From: Planctomycetaceae bacterium | GTDB lineage: Bacteria; Planctomycetota; Planctomycetia; Planctomycetales; Planctomycetaceae | DNA length: 43,031 bases | Reading direction: 5' to 3' | Assembly: GCA_020426345.1 (NCBI GenBank) | Contig: JAGQQE010000011.1 | Location: 1 to 43,031, forward strand | Shown here: piece by piece, positions 29,947 through 38,905 of the stretch | Layout of the letters: every line of letters begins with the position of its first letter | Numbering within the stretch: the stretch's first letter is position 1 | Translations under genes and position numbers: made by a program | Notes under the pieces: generated by a model | What the model was told of the DNA's origin: nothing | Seen by the model: only the letters and a program-made list of their open reading frames with translations | The model's database searches: none

Positions 29947-29974
29947 TTGCTGTTTGGGGGAGTATATCTATATC
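29947..29974 (+). promoter_or_regulatory. Candidate promoter of the kinase gene
   Basis: TTGCTG (29947-29952) and TATATC (29969-29974) are separated by 16 nt and lie about 85 nt before the kinase start. The -10 part sits in the only strongly AT-rich patch (TATATCTATAT) of the divergent gap. This is a pattern match only. Confidence 0.35.
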
Positions 29975-30057
29975 GCAGACAGGGAAGAGGTTGGCATGTT
30001 GTCACCACGACGGACTTCGTATCGAACCGTATTTGACGGGGCAAGAAACTGGACGCA

Positions 30058-33000
30058 TTGTCGCTGGACGAATTGACGCAACTGGATGAACTGGCAGAGC
30101 AGTTTGAAGATGCCCTGTCGGGGCCAGTCCCGTTGTGCCTTGAAGAAGTGATAAAGCGATGGCGAGGCCGTCGTCACCAGGATGTGTTGCGTCATTTATT
30201 ACACGTCGAAATAGAGTTCCGCCGCCGCCGTGAATCTATTCCGGTAAGAGAAGACTATCGACGGCGATTTCCGAATTTTACTCCGGTCGTCGACAGTGTA
30301 TTCGCTGAGCTGCATCTTCCACCCGAATCGCATGTGGGGCCGTATCGGTTGCTGCGGGAATTGGGGTTCGGCGGAATGGGAGTCGTCTACGAAGCGGAAC
30401 ATCAAAGCCTGAAACGGCTGGTTGCTCTGAAGCTTCTCCGCGGGGATCCGGAGACACGTTGTGAACGCGAGGCCAGGTTTCGCCGCGAAATGCAGGCCCT
30501 TGGCGCGGTCTCTCATCCGAATCTGGTGCAGGCAACCGACGCTGGTGAACACAATGGGATTCAATATTTGGTGATGGAATTGCTGCAGGGGGCGGACTTG
30601 CACAAGCTGATTCAGTCCGGCGCCCGCCTCCCACTGAACACTGCCTGCGAGATCATCCGACAGGCAGCGCTTGGTCTTGCACACGCTCATTCCCGCGGAC
30701 TGGTTCACCGCGACATCAAGCCTGCAAATCTGATGCTGACTGACGACGGCAACATCAGGATTCTGGATCTTGGACTTGCCCAGTTGGCTGCGGGAGAAAC
30801 CACTTCAGCCGAATCGATCACGCAAATCGGCCAGGTTGTTGGCACGATCGACTATTTGTCACCTGAACAGGCCAGGAACGCGGGTGCAGTGGACCCTCGT
30901 TCGGATGTGTTTAGCCTTGGAGCCACGCTTTTCAGACTACTGACCGGTGCTTCGCTGCTCGATACGGGTCAGCGTCGGTCGACCACTGAAAAGCTGGCAG
31001 CTCTGATTTGCGGCGACTTCATGGGGTTCGACAACTGTCACGTACAATTTCCAGCCGACTTCAAGTCATTCGTGCTGCGGATGGTGCATGTTGACCCGGA
31101 TCAGCGTATCCAGACTGCCGGGGAAGTCGCGGACTTTCTTCAGCCCTGGTGCCATGGGGCGAACCTGCAGAATGTCGAAGTGATTCCCGGAGAGCCTGCG
31201 GCGGCCACTCAAATGAACTGTGACCAGTCTACTGCCGTGGCAGTTCGCGAAGAGAATGATCTGGTACCGAGGATCATGTTGCGGAAGCAGGATTCTGTCG
31301 CTTCGACCCGAGGTCGACCAACCAGATTCCACTGGGCCGCTGGGCTGATGGTTCTTGTATTGGCTTCCGTGGTCATTCGAGTGATGACAAATGGAGGAGA
31401 GATTCGAATTCAATGTGAAGATCCGTCCATTGAAGTTGAGATCATTCGCGATCAGAACGTGGTGGATAAGCTTTCCGTCGGGCAGCTGGCTGGTTTTACC
31501 TGGTTTCGATCTGGCGAATATGAAATTCGCATTCCACGCAATCGCAAAGATCGCCTGATTATTGAAGATGGAAAGTTTGAGCTGTTGCGAGGCAAGAAGC
31601 ATCTTGTGACCATCACCGTTCATCAGCCGACATCGGAAGAGGTGGTGGCGGTTCCTGTTGAATTGGGAGTGCCGGTTCCTGCGGGCGGTGATGTTCCGTT
31701 TGATTCTGATGAGGCAAAACAACTGCAGGTGTCGTGGTCAGAATTCCTCACGTTGCCGGTTCGCCACGACAATACGATTGGCATGACGTTCATGTTGATT
31801 CCGCCCGGTACATTTCAGATGGGATGTCCACCTGCCTTCAAAGATCGCGTACTTGCTACCGTTCCTGCCGACGATAGTTTGTACGCCCTGGAACGCACTC
31901 AGCGGTTGTCGGAGTCTCCTCAGCATCGCGTTCGGCTGACTCGGCCGTTTTATCTGGGAGTCTGTGAAGTCACTCAGGCTCAATACGAAACAGTCATGGG
32001 TGTCAATCCGGCGGCGTTCTCAAAGAACGGTTCTGAGGGGCACCAACCGTTTGTTCGCGATTCCGATACCAGTGAGTTTGCCGTTGAAAACGTGTCGTGG
32101 GTTGATGCCATTCGTTTCTGCAACGCACTAAGTCGAAGGGAGGGACGGCAACCCGTGTATCGTGAAGAGTCAGTCGCCGCCGTTCCTGATCTTTCTTCCG
32201 ACGGGTATCGTCTCGCGACAGAAGCAGAGTTTGAATTCGCATCGCGGGCGGGTACGAACTCCTTGTTCTTTTTTGGTAATGATATCTCGATTAATCAACT
32301 CAACCGTTTCTGCTGGTGGAGCGTCAGTTCTTCAGTTCAGGCAAGCGGACCAACAAGCAGTGGAAGATTCCCGTGCAACCCATTTGGTTTGGAAGGCGTT
32401 CATGGCAATACCTATGAATGGGTGCAGGATTGGTATTCTGAACAATACTACGAAGAGTCGCCTCTAACTGATCCTCGTGGGCCGGAATCCGGTGAGGACA
32501 AAGTACTGCGCGGTGGCGGCTGGCACGCGGCGAGTTGGGCAGCGATGGCGTCTCACGCCCGCTTTGCGCTTCGTCCGGAAGGCGCGCAGATGTGGTGCGG
32601 TCTGCGGGTTGCGATAAATATCCCGTGGAATCCGAGCAATGCGGTTTCGAGGAGCGACGGGACTGCTCATGGTGAGAGCCGTGAGCTGAGCCCGCTTCCT
32701 TTGGACGTCAACGATACCGGACAGAATTCAAACGATGATCCGGTGGCTCTGTCAGAAATCGATGATCAGGGGGCTTCCATGGAAGCATCGCAAACTCCCG
32801 TGGCAATGCTGTTTCGAAATGATACGGACTGCACTCTACGAATAATCTGGGTCGATTTTGAAGGCCACGAAAAGACGATGGATTCTCTGCTCCCCGGACG
32901 ACTAATGTCGATAGGTACAGGACACGGGCACTTGTGGCGCTTTCAGAGTGGGCTGCGTCATGTCGCATCTCTTCGCGTGCCTCCGATCATGAATCAGATG

Positions 33001-33513
33001 TGCATAGTCAGTAAAGATGAAGCGGGATTCACCGCCGCATCGCGAGAACTGGAACCGATGCTGGTCGATGGAACGCAGTCGTTTCTGATCAGGTCCACTC
33101 TTTTTCCCGAGACCTACATCACTTTGAGCGACAATCGCTCCGAGGAGGGGAGACAGGTCCGTCTTCAGAAGGAATCTGCTTTGCAGAGTCAGTCATTTCG
33201 ATTCGTGCCGGATTCCAACGGATTCTACCAGATTGAAACTCTCTCGAAGGAACCGGCGAAGATTCGACTTTCCAATTCGCAGCCTGAGGATGGCACTCCA
33301 CTGGTTGCCGACAGAGGTGCTGAAGATCACCTCAGTTTATCGCTTTTTCGAATCTATCCTGATGGCCCTGATCACGTCCGATTCGTCTCAGCCAGGGCCC
33401 CGAATTTCAACATCGGAATTGATGAAGCTTCGATGCGCCTGATCCTGCGGGACCAATCCCTTGCCGGAAATACAAAGTTCCAGCTGATTTCGACCAGGTC
33501 GGAGAGTCAATGA
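30058..33513 (+). CDS. Membrane Ser/Thr kinase with SUMF1, VHL-beta-like and trefoil-like domains
   Basis: A 1,151-residue Hanks-type kinase. Kinase domain about 95-365: Gly-rich loop LGFGGMG (102-108), Lys125, HRDIKPAN (Asp219, Asn224) and DLG (237-239) in place of DFG. A single membrane segment is at about 425-443. A SUMF1/FGE-sulfatase fold covers about 575-855 (PPGTFQMG, FYLGVCEVTQAQYE, YRLATEAEFEFASRAG, VLRGGGW, CGLRVA); the catalytic Cys pair of true formylglycine-generating enzymes is not evident, so a sensor or binding role is likelier. Residues about 915-965 look like a VHL beta domain (IIWVDFEG, LLPGRLM, GHLWRF). The last 140 residues look like a beta-trefoil (ricin/AbfB-like). Start is TTG at 30058; a stop lies at 30034 and only CTG is otherwise available upstream. 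It is divergent from the ECF sigma gene. Confidence 0.88.
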   Translation: MSLDELTQLDELAEQFEDALSGPVPLCLEEVIKRWRGRRHQDVLRHLLHVEIEFRRRRESIPVREDYRRRFPNFTPVVDSVFAELHLPPESHVGPYRLLRELGFGGMGVVYEAEHQSLKRLVALKLLRGDPETRCEREARFRREMQALGAVSHPNLVQATDAGEHNGIQYLVMELLQGADLHKLIQSGARLPLNTACEIIRQAALGLAHAHSRGLVHRDIKPANLMLTDDGNIRILDLGLAQLAAGETTSAESITQIGQVVGTIDYLSPEQARNAGAVDPRSDVFSLGATLFRLLTGASLLDTGQRRSTTEKLAALICGDFMGFDNCHVQFPADFKSFVLRMVHVDPDQRIQTAGEVADFLQPWCHGANLQNVEVIPGEPAAATQMNCDQSTAVAVREENDLVPRIMLRKQDSVASTRGRPTRFHWAAGLMVLVLASVVIRVMTNGGEIRIQCEDPSIEVEIIRDQNVVDKLSVGQLAGFTWFRSGEYEIRIPRNRKDRLIIEDGKFELLRGKKHLVTITVHQPTSEEVVAVPVELGVPVPAGGDVPFDSDEAKQLQVSWSEFLTLPVRHDNTIGMTFMLIPPGTFQMGCPPAFKDRVLATVPADDSLYALERTQRLSESPQHRVRLTRPFYLGVCEVTQAQYETVMGVNPAAFSKNGSEGHQPFVRDSDTSEFAVENVSWVDAIRFCNALSRREGRQPVYREESVAAVPDLSSDGYRLATEAEFEFASRAGTNSLFFFGNDISINQLNRFCWWSVSSSVQASGPTSSGRFPCNPFGLEGVHGNTYEWVQDWYSEQYYEESPLTDPRGPESGEDKVLRGGGWHAASWAAMASHARFALRPEGAQMWCGLRVAINIPWNPSNAVSRSDGTAHGESRELSPLPLDVNDTGQNSNDDPVALSEIDDQGASMEASQTPVAMLFRNDTDCTLRIIWVDFEGHEKTMDSLLPGRLMSIGTGHGHLWRFQSGLRHVASLRVPPIMNQMCIVSKDEAGFTAASRELEPMLVDGTQSFLIRSTLFPETYITLSDNRSEEGRQVRLQKESALQSQSFRFVPDSNGFYQIETLSKEPAKIRLSNSQPEDGTPLVADRGAEDHLSLSLFRIYPDGPDHVRFVSARAPNFNIGIDEASMRLILRDQSLAGNTKFQLISTRSESQ

Positions 33514-33752
33514 CGTCTTCTGCCATTACCATCCTCTTCAAGAGTGGCATAGGCATTCCTGCCCGTGTGGAAGACATTCAGGTTCAGGGACAGGAAAGTC
33601 TGTGCCACTTTATTTCTCAACGGGTTCCCGGCGTCGCAGGTTGGACTTAAGATGTCCGCATTTGCAAATTGCTGGGGGGTGTCCGTCCATATGACGGAGG
33701 GATCGGAGGTCTCGGAACCCGACAAACAATGATTGGCGCAGGCATCAACGGG
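33514..33752. other. Convergent intergenic gap
   Basis: 239 nt between the kinase (plus) and the DUF2293 gene (minus). Its left half is the long palindrome listed separately. The right half shows no further structure. A 72-codon open frame on the minus strand here is judged spurious. Confidence 0.5.
33541..33611. repeat. REP-like 71-nt imperfect palindrome
   Basis: Two 27-nt arms, 33541-33567 and 33585-33611, are inverted copies matching at 21 of 27 positions; three of the six mismatches would still be G-U pairs in plus-strand RNA. The loop is 17 nt. Each arm contains GTGGCA-AG-C-TTCCTG. The element lies 28 nt after the kinase stop codon in a convergent gap, the usual place for repetitive extragenic palindromes, and could stop transcription from both sides. 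From memory, similar short palindromes are abundant in some planctomycete genomes; copy number cannot be checked in this window, where I see only one copy. Confidence 0.7.
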
Positions 33753-34436
33753 TTAAGATGACCTCGTCAACGCCTGCTGGAGAGGACAGCAATCTGCATC
33801 GACGGGCAAACCTTTGCGATAGCGTTCCAGCAGAGATCGAGATTTCTCCGCCAGCATGCGTCGTACTTCGCGACGCATCCCGGCCACTCGGGGAATCTTC
33901 ATGTCGTCATAGGCTGTCGTCTGGTGACGCAGCCAGGCGATCACAGCCGCTTCAGCTCGCCGCTCGAGCGGAATACGCTGAGTCCTCGCAACGGTACCAC
34001 TGCCGACGGGCGTTGCATGTTGAGTCACAGCGTGAGCCAGTTGGACAGCGATCGCATTATGAACGGTCGCAAAATCCAGAAACTCCATCACCGCACCGTG
34101 AAAATCTTCAACGTATTCATCCTGCTTCTTTTCTCGCCGTGCAGCATCCGATGCGCGACGTTTGGCATATTGCTCTGTTGATCGCTCGGATTCCAGTTGG
34201 CGTCGACACTGTTCGATCGTTTCCGCCGGCGCCCAGACACCTCGAGAAAAGACTTTGCGACCTTTCTTTTCCTGAACGGTCCACGAAGGGCCAGCCGCCT
34301 TGACGCGGCGTGTCAGTCCGGGATCTCCCGGCGGCAGACATGCCCAGTCGTCAGGCACTTTCAGTATTTGTCCATCATCTGTCCTGACTGTGCGGTTCGA
34401 AGGACCGGGCGATGTGACACGACTTTGCAGCGGCAT
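33753..34436 (-). CDS. DUF2293 protein
   Basis: A 227-residue basic, soluble protein of the DUF2293 type, whose function is unknown. The conserved C-terminal domain reads RRAEAAVIAWLRHQTTAYDDM, IPRVAGMRREVRRMLAEKS and RSLLERYRKGLP. Before it lies a charged helical segment (STEQYAKRRASDAARREKKQDEY). The ATG at 34436 (MPLQSRVT) is preferred; the frame extends 30 residues further to 34526, overlapping the polyprenyl synthase gene by 32 nt. It is last in the run comB-moaC-polyprenyl synthase. The Arg/Lys-rich composition would suit nucleic-acid binding, but that is a guess. Confidence 0.82.
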   Translation of the reverse strand: MPLQSRVTSPGPSNRTVRTDDGQILKVPDDWACLPPGDPGLTRRVKAAGPSWTVQEKKGRKVFSRGVWAPAETIEQCRRQLESERSTEQYAKRRASDAARREKKQDEYVEDFHGAVMEFLDFATVHNAIAVQLAHAVTQHATPVGSGTVARTQRIPLERRAEAAVIAWLRHQTTAYDDMKIPRVAGMRREVRRMLAEKSRSLLERYRKGLPVDADCCPLQQALTRSS

Positions 34437-34494
34437 ATCCAGAGCTCGATTAAAGACAGACAGTCCAAAGTATTCGGCATCCCATGGGAATCGA

Positions 34495-35511
34495 TCAGTG
34501 GGACCGATGGACGGCAAAAGTCGCAATCGCTTCCATCAGAGAACGCTCGGGGCACTCGGGAAGTCGCTGCAGATTCTCCGTCGCACGGCGAATCAGCTGT
34601 TCGGCTGTTGTCCGGGCAGAATCGGTTCCCTGCCGAACAATTTCCAGGGTTGCCAAACGGGTGCGAATACCCGGGCTGTCGGATGCCAGAATCTCAAGAA
34701 GTTCGGTCCGCTGTGATTCGTCGGCAAGCCGCAACGAACGAATCAGTGGCAGTGTCATGCGTCCATTCTGCAGATCATTGGCTTCATCTTTGCCCGTTGT
34801 TTCGCTGGATTCAGTTAAATCAAGAACGTCATCGGCAATTTGAAATGCAAGCCCCAGTCTCAAACCGAATTGTCGAAGCTGTGACTGCTGCGCGGCTGTC
34901 GCGCCACCGGATCGAGCTCCCAGAAGACAACTTACGGCAAACAGTTGTCCCGTCTTTCCGGCAATGACGCGGAAGTAATCTCGTTCGGAGGTCGATTGCT
35001 CCATACCAGCGGCAATCTGATTCAGTTCGCCTTCGCAGGTTCGATCGGTGGCACGTCCAATCAATCGACATGCCTCAGCATCCCCGGTGGTGGCCGCCAG
35101 GTGAAAAGCCTTCGAGAACAAATAGTCACCCAGCAGAACGCTGGTTTGGGTGTTCCAGCGACGGTGGACGGTGGAAACATGACGTCGCAGATCGGCGTCA
35201 TCGATGACATCGTCATGCACCAGTGTGGCGGTGTGAATCAGCTCCACCACAGCCGCCAGTTTTTGTGATAATTCTCGGGTCTTGTCCGTTGGCTTTTGCG
35301 GCTCGCTGCACAGCCGCGAGGACAGCAGGACCAGAATCGGCCGAATACGCTTGCCCTGAAAGCGAGCGACATGTTCGCAGACTTCTGCAACAAACTCGTT
35401 CGGGTTGCGGAACTGATTCAACAAAACCTGGTTGACTGCCGCAAGGTCATCGCCGATTGCCAGCTGCAGCTGTTCTCGCAGGGTTTCTTTTGTGAGCGTG
35501 GTAGATGCCAT
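34495..35511 (-). CDS. Long-chain polyprenyl diphosphate synthase (IspB-like)
   Basis: A 338-residue trans-prenyltransferase that extends farnesyl or geranylgeranyl diphosphate with isopentenyl diphosphate to make the side chain of a respiratory quinone. The first Asp-rich motif is HDDVIDD (about 99-105) and the second is FQIADDVLD (about 223-231). GKRIRP near the N-terminus binds diphosphate, and TGQLF is also present. Small residues (Ala, Thr) lie before the first motif, as expected for long-chain products. The ATG at 35511 is chosen because the 45 residues encoded upstream overlap moaC and are not family-like. moaC ends 20 nt upstream. Confidence 0.92.
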   Translation of the reverse strand: MASTTLTKETLREQLQLAIGDDLAAVNQVLLNQFRNPNEFVAEVCEHVARFQGKRIRPILVLLSSRLCSEPQKPTDKTRELSQKLAAVVELIHTATLVHDDVIDDADLRRHVSTVHRRWNTQTSVLLGDYLFSKAFHLAATTGDAEACRLIGRATDRTCEGELNQIAAGMEQSTSERDYFRVIAGKTGQLFAVSCLLGARSGGATAAQQSQLRQFGLRLGLAFQIADDVLDLTESSETTGKDEANDLQNGRMTLPLIRSLRLADESQRTELLEILASDSPGIRTRLATLEIVRQGTDSARTTAEQLIRRATENLQRLPECPERSLMEAIATFAVHRSH

Positions 35512-35531
35512 GTCATCGCAGAATTGAAGGA

Positions 35532-36029
35532 TCAATGAGATTTCGGTTCGACGGGTTGGGTTCGTGTAAACTGTCCTGATCGACCACCGGATTTCTCCAG
35601 CAATCGAACCGACTGGATCTCCATCTCCCGGTCGACAGCTTTGCACATATCATACACGGTCAGGGCAGCGACAGAAGCCGCCGTCAGGGCTTCCATTTCC
35701 ACTCCGGTTTTGGCCTCACACGATACCGTCGCATGAACCGTCAGACGACACTCGTCTGCGAAGGAAAAGTCGACATTCGCCTTATCGATAAACAGGGGGT
35801 GGCACAAGGGAATCAGATGAGAGGTTTGTTTTGCCGCCATGATTCCTGCCAGACGAGCTACGCCCAGTACATCGCCTTTCTTCGCGGTTCCACCACGGAT
35901 GATCCGCAAAGTTTCCGGTCGCATTAACACAATCGCCTCGGCAATTGCTGTGCGATGGGTGACCTGCTTGTTTCCCACATCCACCATGCGGCTGTTGCCA
36001 GCGTCATCGAAGTGGGTCAAATCGGACAT
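35532..36029 (-). CDS. moaC: Cyclic pyranopterin monophosphate synthase
   Basis: A 165-residue MoaC, which makes cyclic pyranopterin monophosphate in molybdenum cofactor synthesis. Clear marks are [36 protein letters not shown], the active-site segment [19 protein letters not shown] and the catalytic YDMCKAVDR. Full length. No other molybdenum-cofactor gene (moaA, moaE, moeA) is in the window. It lies between comB and the polyprenyl synthase with short gaps, indicating co-transcription. Confidence 0.97.
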   Translation of the reverse strand: MSDLTHFDDAGNSRMVDVGNKQVTHRTAIAEAIVLMRPETLRIIRGGTAKKGDVLGVARLAGIMAAKQTSHLIPLCHPLFIDKANVDFSFADECRLTVHATVSCEAKTGVEMEALTAASVAALTVYDMCKAVDREMEIQSVRLLEKSGGRSGQFTRTQPVEPKSH

Positions 36030-36072
36030 CGGCGGGTTTCTCCGTCATCGAATCGGAATCTGCAACCCGCCT

Positions 36073-36876
36073 CTACATAAGCCGGATTTGCTTCGACTGA
36101 GCGTCGAATTGCGGCACCAATGGTAGAGAATTAATCTGGCTGCATCGATCGATGTCCTGAGCAAAACCAAGCTTCAGAAGGTTTCGTCCGCCATTTGCTT
36201 TCCGGATCGCAGTTGCTATCAGATCCGAAGCCGCGGTGTGGGAGACACCGGACGGCGACGAATGGGGCAAGAACTCTTCGATCAGAATCGACGACTGCGA
36301 AATCGTGTCCTGCCAGTAGCTCAATGCAATGGCGGCCGAATCATTGAGCGTGCATCCGGAATCGGCGTCGATCAGACTCGAAACCATCGCTCCCGCACAC
36401 AGGACATCTTCCCCGGTAATGTGACCGTTGGTTCCTGCGCAGACCAGATGGACTGGCTTTTGCTGATCCCGCAGGAAATGCACGACTGCCGTGAGATTCA
36501 GGAAACTTCCGATAATGACATGACTCGCCCGCACAGCGCGATGCAGCGCCCGGGTGCCATTCGTCGTCGTGAACCCGATCGACCTGCCGGAAACAATCTC
36601 CGGTGTGTAGTCGGCCGGGGAATTTGTCAGGTCGAAACCCTCAATCTGAACACCACCGCGTTCACCACCCAGGAGAACAGGGGTGTGAGAATCGATCCGG
36701 AACTGCAGCGCGTCTTCGACATCTTCGAAAGGAACAACACACACAGCCCCGTGCCCCAGCGCTGTTGTGATCGTGGAAGACGCTCGCAGGATATCAAGAA
36801 TAACAGCAACCCCACCCTCGAGCATCGAAGGCTCGAACAACTGCGGCAGCAAATGCACTGAGATCGGGAAGCTCAT
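36073..36876 (-). CDS. comB: 2-phosphosulfolactate phosphatase family protein (ComB)
   Basis: A 267-residue ComB-family protein. In methanogens this enzyme removes phosphate from 2-phosphosulfolactate on the way to coenzyme M; in bacteria the family occurs with sulfolactate metabolism or with unknown roles. Marks are VILDILRASSTITTALGHGA, LLGGERGG, GFDLTNSPADY, TTNGTRALHRA and VCAGTNGHITGEDVLCAG. The ATG at 36876 (MSFPISVHL) is preferred over the longer frame from 36966, which would overlap the upstream gene. The gap to moaC is 43 nt. No ComA or ComC gene is in the window. Confidence 0.88.
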   Translation of the reverse strand: MSFPISVHLLPQLFEPSMLEGGVAVILDILRASSTITTALGHGAVCVVPFEDVEDALQFRIDSHTPVLLGGERGGVQIEGFDLTNSPADYTPEIVSGRSIGFTTTNGTRALHRAVRASHVIIGSFLNLTAVVHFLRDQQKPVHLVCAGTNGHITGEDVLCAGAMVSSLIDADSGCTLNDSAAIALSYWQDTISQSSILIEEFLPHSSPSGVSHTAASDLIATAIRKANGGRNLLKLGFAQDIDRCSQINSLPLVPQFDAQSKQIRLM

Positions 36877-36913
36877 GCGGTGCGTTTCGTGTTGAATCCG
36901 ACGAACAAAGATA

Positions 36914-38692
36914 TCAATAGCCGGGAGTCGGTCGGCCGGTCGAAACCGCCTGAATCCTGAGACCACTAACTGTAGGACGCTTCAGATCAATGAGGACGGG
37001 CTGCGTTGTCTGAACGGAACCAACATTGCCGGCTGCATCACGAGCCAACAGTCGAAAGTACATTGATGGCGGCGTGCCGGGGCGAACGGGCCATTGATAG
37101 TACCCGGCGTCCGATTGCCAGTCGAAGGCGGGAGTCCAGGGGCCGGTTGGCGCGGTGGAATATTCCAGCCGTACAGGAGAACCTGAGGGCATCTGCTCGG
37201 TAATCTGCCATTGCAGATCAACGATTCCACTTCCATCGGGGCGGACCGTGGGGGCAGCCATATGAATCAGGGGTGCTGTCTGATCGACGGTGACCACGAT
37301 TGACGGAACGTCCCCAGGTTGCGGCGGTGGATCAACGAACCCCAGTCCATTGCGAACGCGCACCGCAAATCCAAAAGTACCCTCACCGCGAACGTCTACC
37401 TGAAACGGACTTTGAAGATCAGAGTCGTTTCCGTAAGTAAACCACTCCTGGCCGCCGTTTTCCGTGATGTAGACTTCAACGGACCCAACACCTGACGGCC
37501 CGACATCTTCGACCTGGTACATCAGGTCGAAGATGGAAGAATTCACCAGCAACGGTTGATTGCTGCCAACAGTTTGTTGAGCTGGAATTGCTGGCGCTGC
37601 AGGTGGGGTGCTCGTGACCGGAGCACTGGAATAGCCGGGCACAGGGCCTGCTACCGCAGGTTGCGTGAAACCAGGGGCAACCGGGGGCATGACCGAACCA
37701 GCATTTGTAAAACCGCCAGCGAACGGAACTGCTGCTGGTGGTCGGGTTGCCGAAGTGCCTGGTGCAATCTGTGGCGAGATACCGGCGAAAGTCGGCCCAT
37801 TGCCCGTCGGGGCGAACGGGTTTGGCCCCATCGCCTGAACGGGCAAACCCGACCCAACCGCCTGATTGGATACCGTCGAACCGGTGGGAGTGTTCGGTGA
37901 AGCGGTGGGCAGGGACGTGGGGTCTTTCTGAGGAGCACCGACAGGCTTCAGAACAAGTTGCGCGGATTTGTGAGTTTGATTTCCTGCCGCATCCACCAGG
38001 GTTCCGCGGACAGAAACGACCGATCCTGCGGCAACCTGCAACGACGTCTGACCAAGCGTTGGTTGTGTGACAGGAATCGTCTTCCAGCGACCGTCCTGTC
38101 CGTCAGCATATTCCAGAGAAAGCGATTGCAAATCCGCTGCTGCATCGGGGGTCTGCCATCCCAGGACCACTTCTCCGGGAGCAACTTCGTACAGATCGAG
38201 TCGCAGTTCCGGGGCGGTTGTGTCGACTCTTACCTGGAGCTCCGGACGACTTCCGACGATCTCCGACTGTAGATTGCCCGCGGCATCGGCCATCCGGACA
38301 GCAAAAGCATAGGTTCCGTCGCGCGGGGCGGAAAACTGAAATACTTCGTCTGCAGCCGCCACCGTTTGTAATTTGTCCCACGTTGCACCCCCGTCCAGCG
38401 AACCGTAGAGAACGGCAAACCCCTGTGCGGTTTCTCCAGGCGCGGCTTCCACTTCGAAAGGGATCTCAAATCGAGAGACATTGGTTGCCACGGTTTCCTG
38501 AGCCGAAAGATCCGGAAGGGCCAGCCCTGCGAGTCCAGTGCTGGCAAGCATGCAGGCTGCCAACCGCCCGAACTTCGTGCCTACTCGACTCTGAACACGC
38601 TCGCAACAGCTGTGGCGGCATGCGATCGAGCGAAAAGCCATCGATTGAAGAAAGGCAGCAGCCGTCGTCAGGAATAGTTTTGTTTTCTTCAT
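36914..38692 (-). CDS. Secreted Pro-rich beta-sandwich protein, unknown function
   Basis: A 592-residue exported protein that I cannot place in a named family. A basic N-terminus is followed by a hydrophobic segment ending LAGLALPDLSAQE, consistent with a signal peptide and late cleavage. At least three Ig/FN3-like modules are visible: about 70-150 (GGATWDKL, GTYAFAVRMADAAGNLQ), a middle module with the related pattern GGQEWFTYG ... GTFGFAVRVRNG, and a C-terminal one (MYFRLLARDAAGNVG). A Pro/Thr/Ser/Gly-rich linker of about 150 residues separates the first from the last two. GAGG-type bases lie just before the ATG (GAGGGAACGCGAGG). It heads the minus-strand run leading to comB. Confidence 0.75.
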   Translation of the reverse strand: MKKTKLFLTTAAAFLQSMAFRSIACRHSCCERVQSRVGTKFGRLAACMLASTGLAGLALPDLSAQETVATNVSRFEIPFEVEAAPGETAQGFAVLYGSLDGGATWDKLQTVAAADEVFQFSAPRDGTYAFAVRMADAAGNLQSEIVGSRPELQVRVDTTAPELRLDLYEVAPGEVVLGWQTPDAAADLQSLSLEYADGQDGRWKTIPVTQPTLGQTSLQVAAGSVVSVRGTLVDAAGNQTHKSAQLVLKPVGAPQKDPTSLPTASPNTPTGSTVSNQAVGSGLPVQAMGPNPFAPTGNGPTFAGISPQIAPGTSATRPPAAVPFAGGFTNAGSVMPPVAPGFTQPAVAGPVPGYSSAPVTSTPPAAPAIPAQQTVGSNQPLLVNSSIFDLMYQVEDVGPSGVGSVEVYITENGGQEWFTYGNDSDLQSPFQVDVRGEGTFGFAVRVRNGLGFVDPPPQPGDVPSIVVTVDQTAPLIHMAAPTVRPDGSGIVDLQWQITEQMPSGSPVRLEYSTAPTGPWTPAFDWQSDAGYYQWPVRPGTPPSMYFRLLARDAAGNVGSVQTTQPVLIDLKRPTVSGLRIQAVSTGRPTPGY

Positions 38693-38726
38693 CCTCGCGT
38701 TCCCTCGCCCGGATGGGGGTCAACAT

Positions 38727-38753
38727 CACCGGTATCAAATTCACCGGTGTCAG
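38727..38753. repeat. Tandem 12-nt direct repeat
   Basis: TCACCGGTATCA (38727-38738) and TCACCGGTGTCA (38742-38753) differ at one base and are spaced 15 nt start to start, about one and a half helical turns. They lie 35-60 nt upstream of the secreted-protein start codon. Each contains the palindrome ACCGGT, so this may be a paired operator. Confidence 0.4.
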
Positions 38754-38905
38754 CGGCGCGTTCCGGTTACGATCAATAGGCAAATCCCTGTCGTCGATAT
38801 CGGTGAGCGACCAGGGTGACTTGATCGGAATAATCGGCCTGAACGGAACGAGGTGAACAAACCGAAAATCTTCTGCGCATGTTCCCTGGATTAACAAAGC
38901 TTCGG

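Noticed and set aside
33507-33725. 72-codon minus-strand open frame containing TGRNAYATLEE
   Set aside because: It is created by the arms of the REP-like palindrome and overlaps the kinase stop; non-coding repeat is the better reading.
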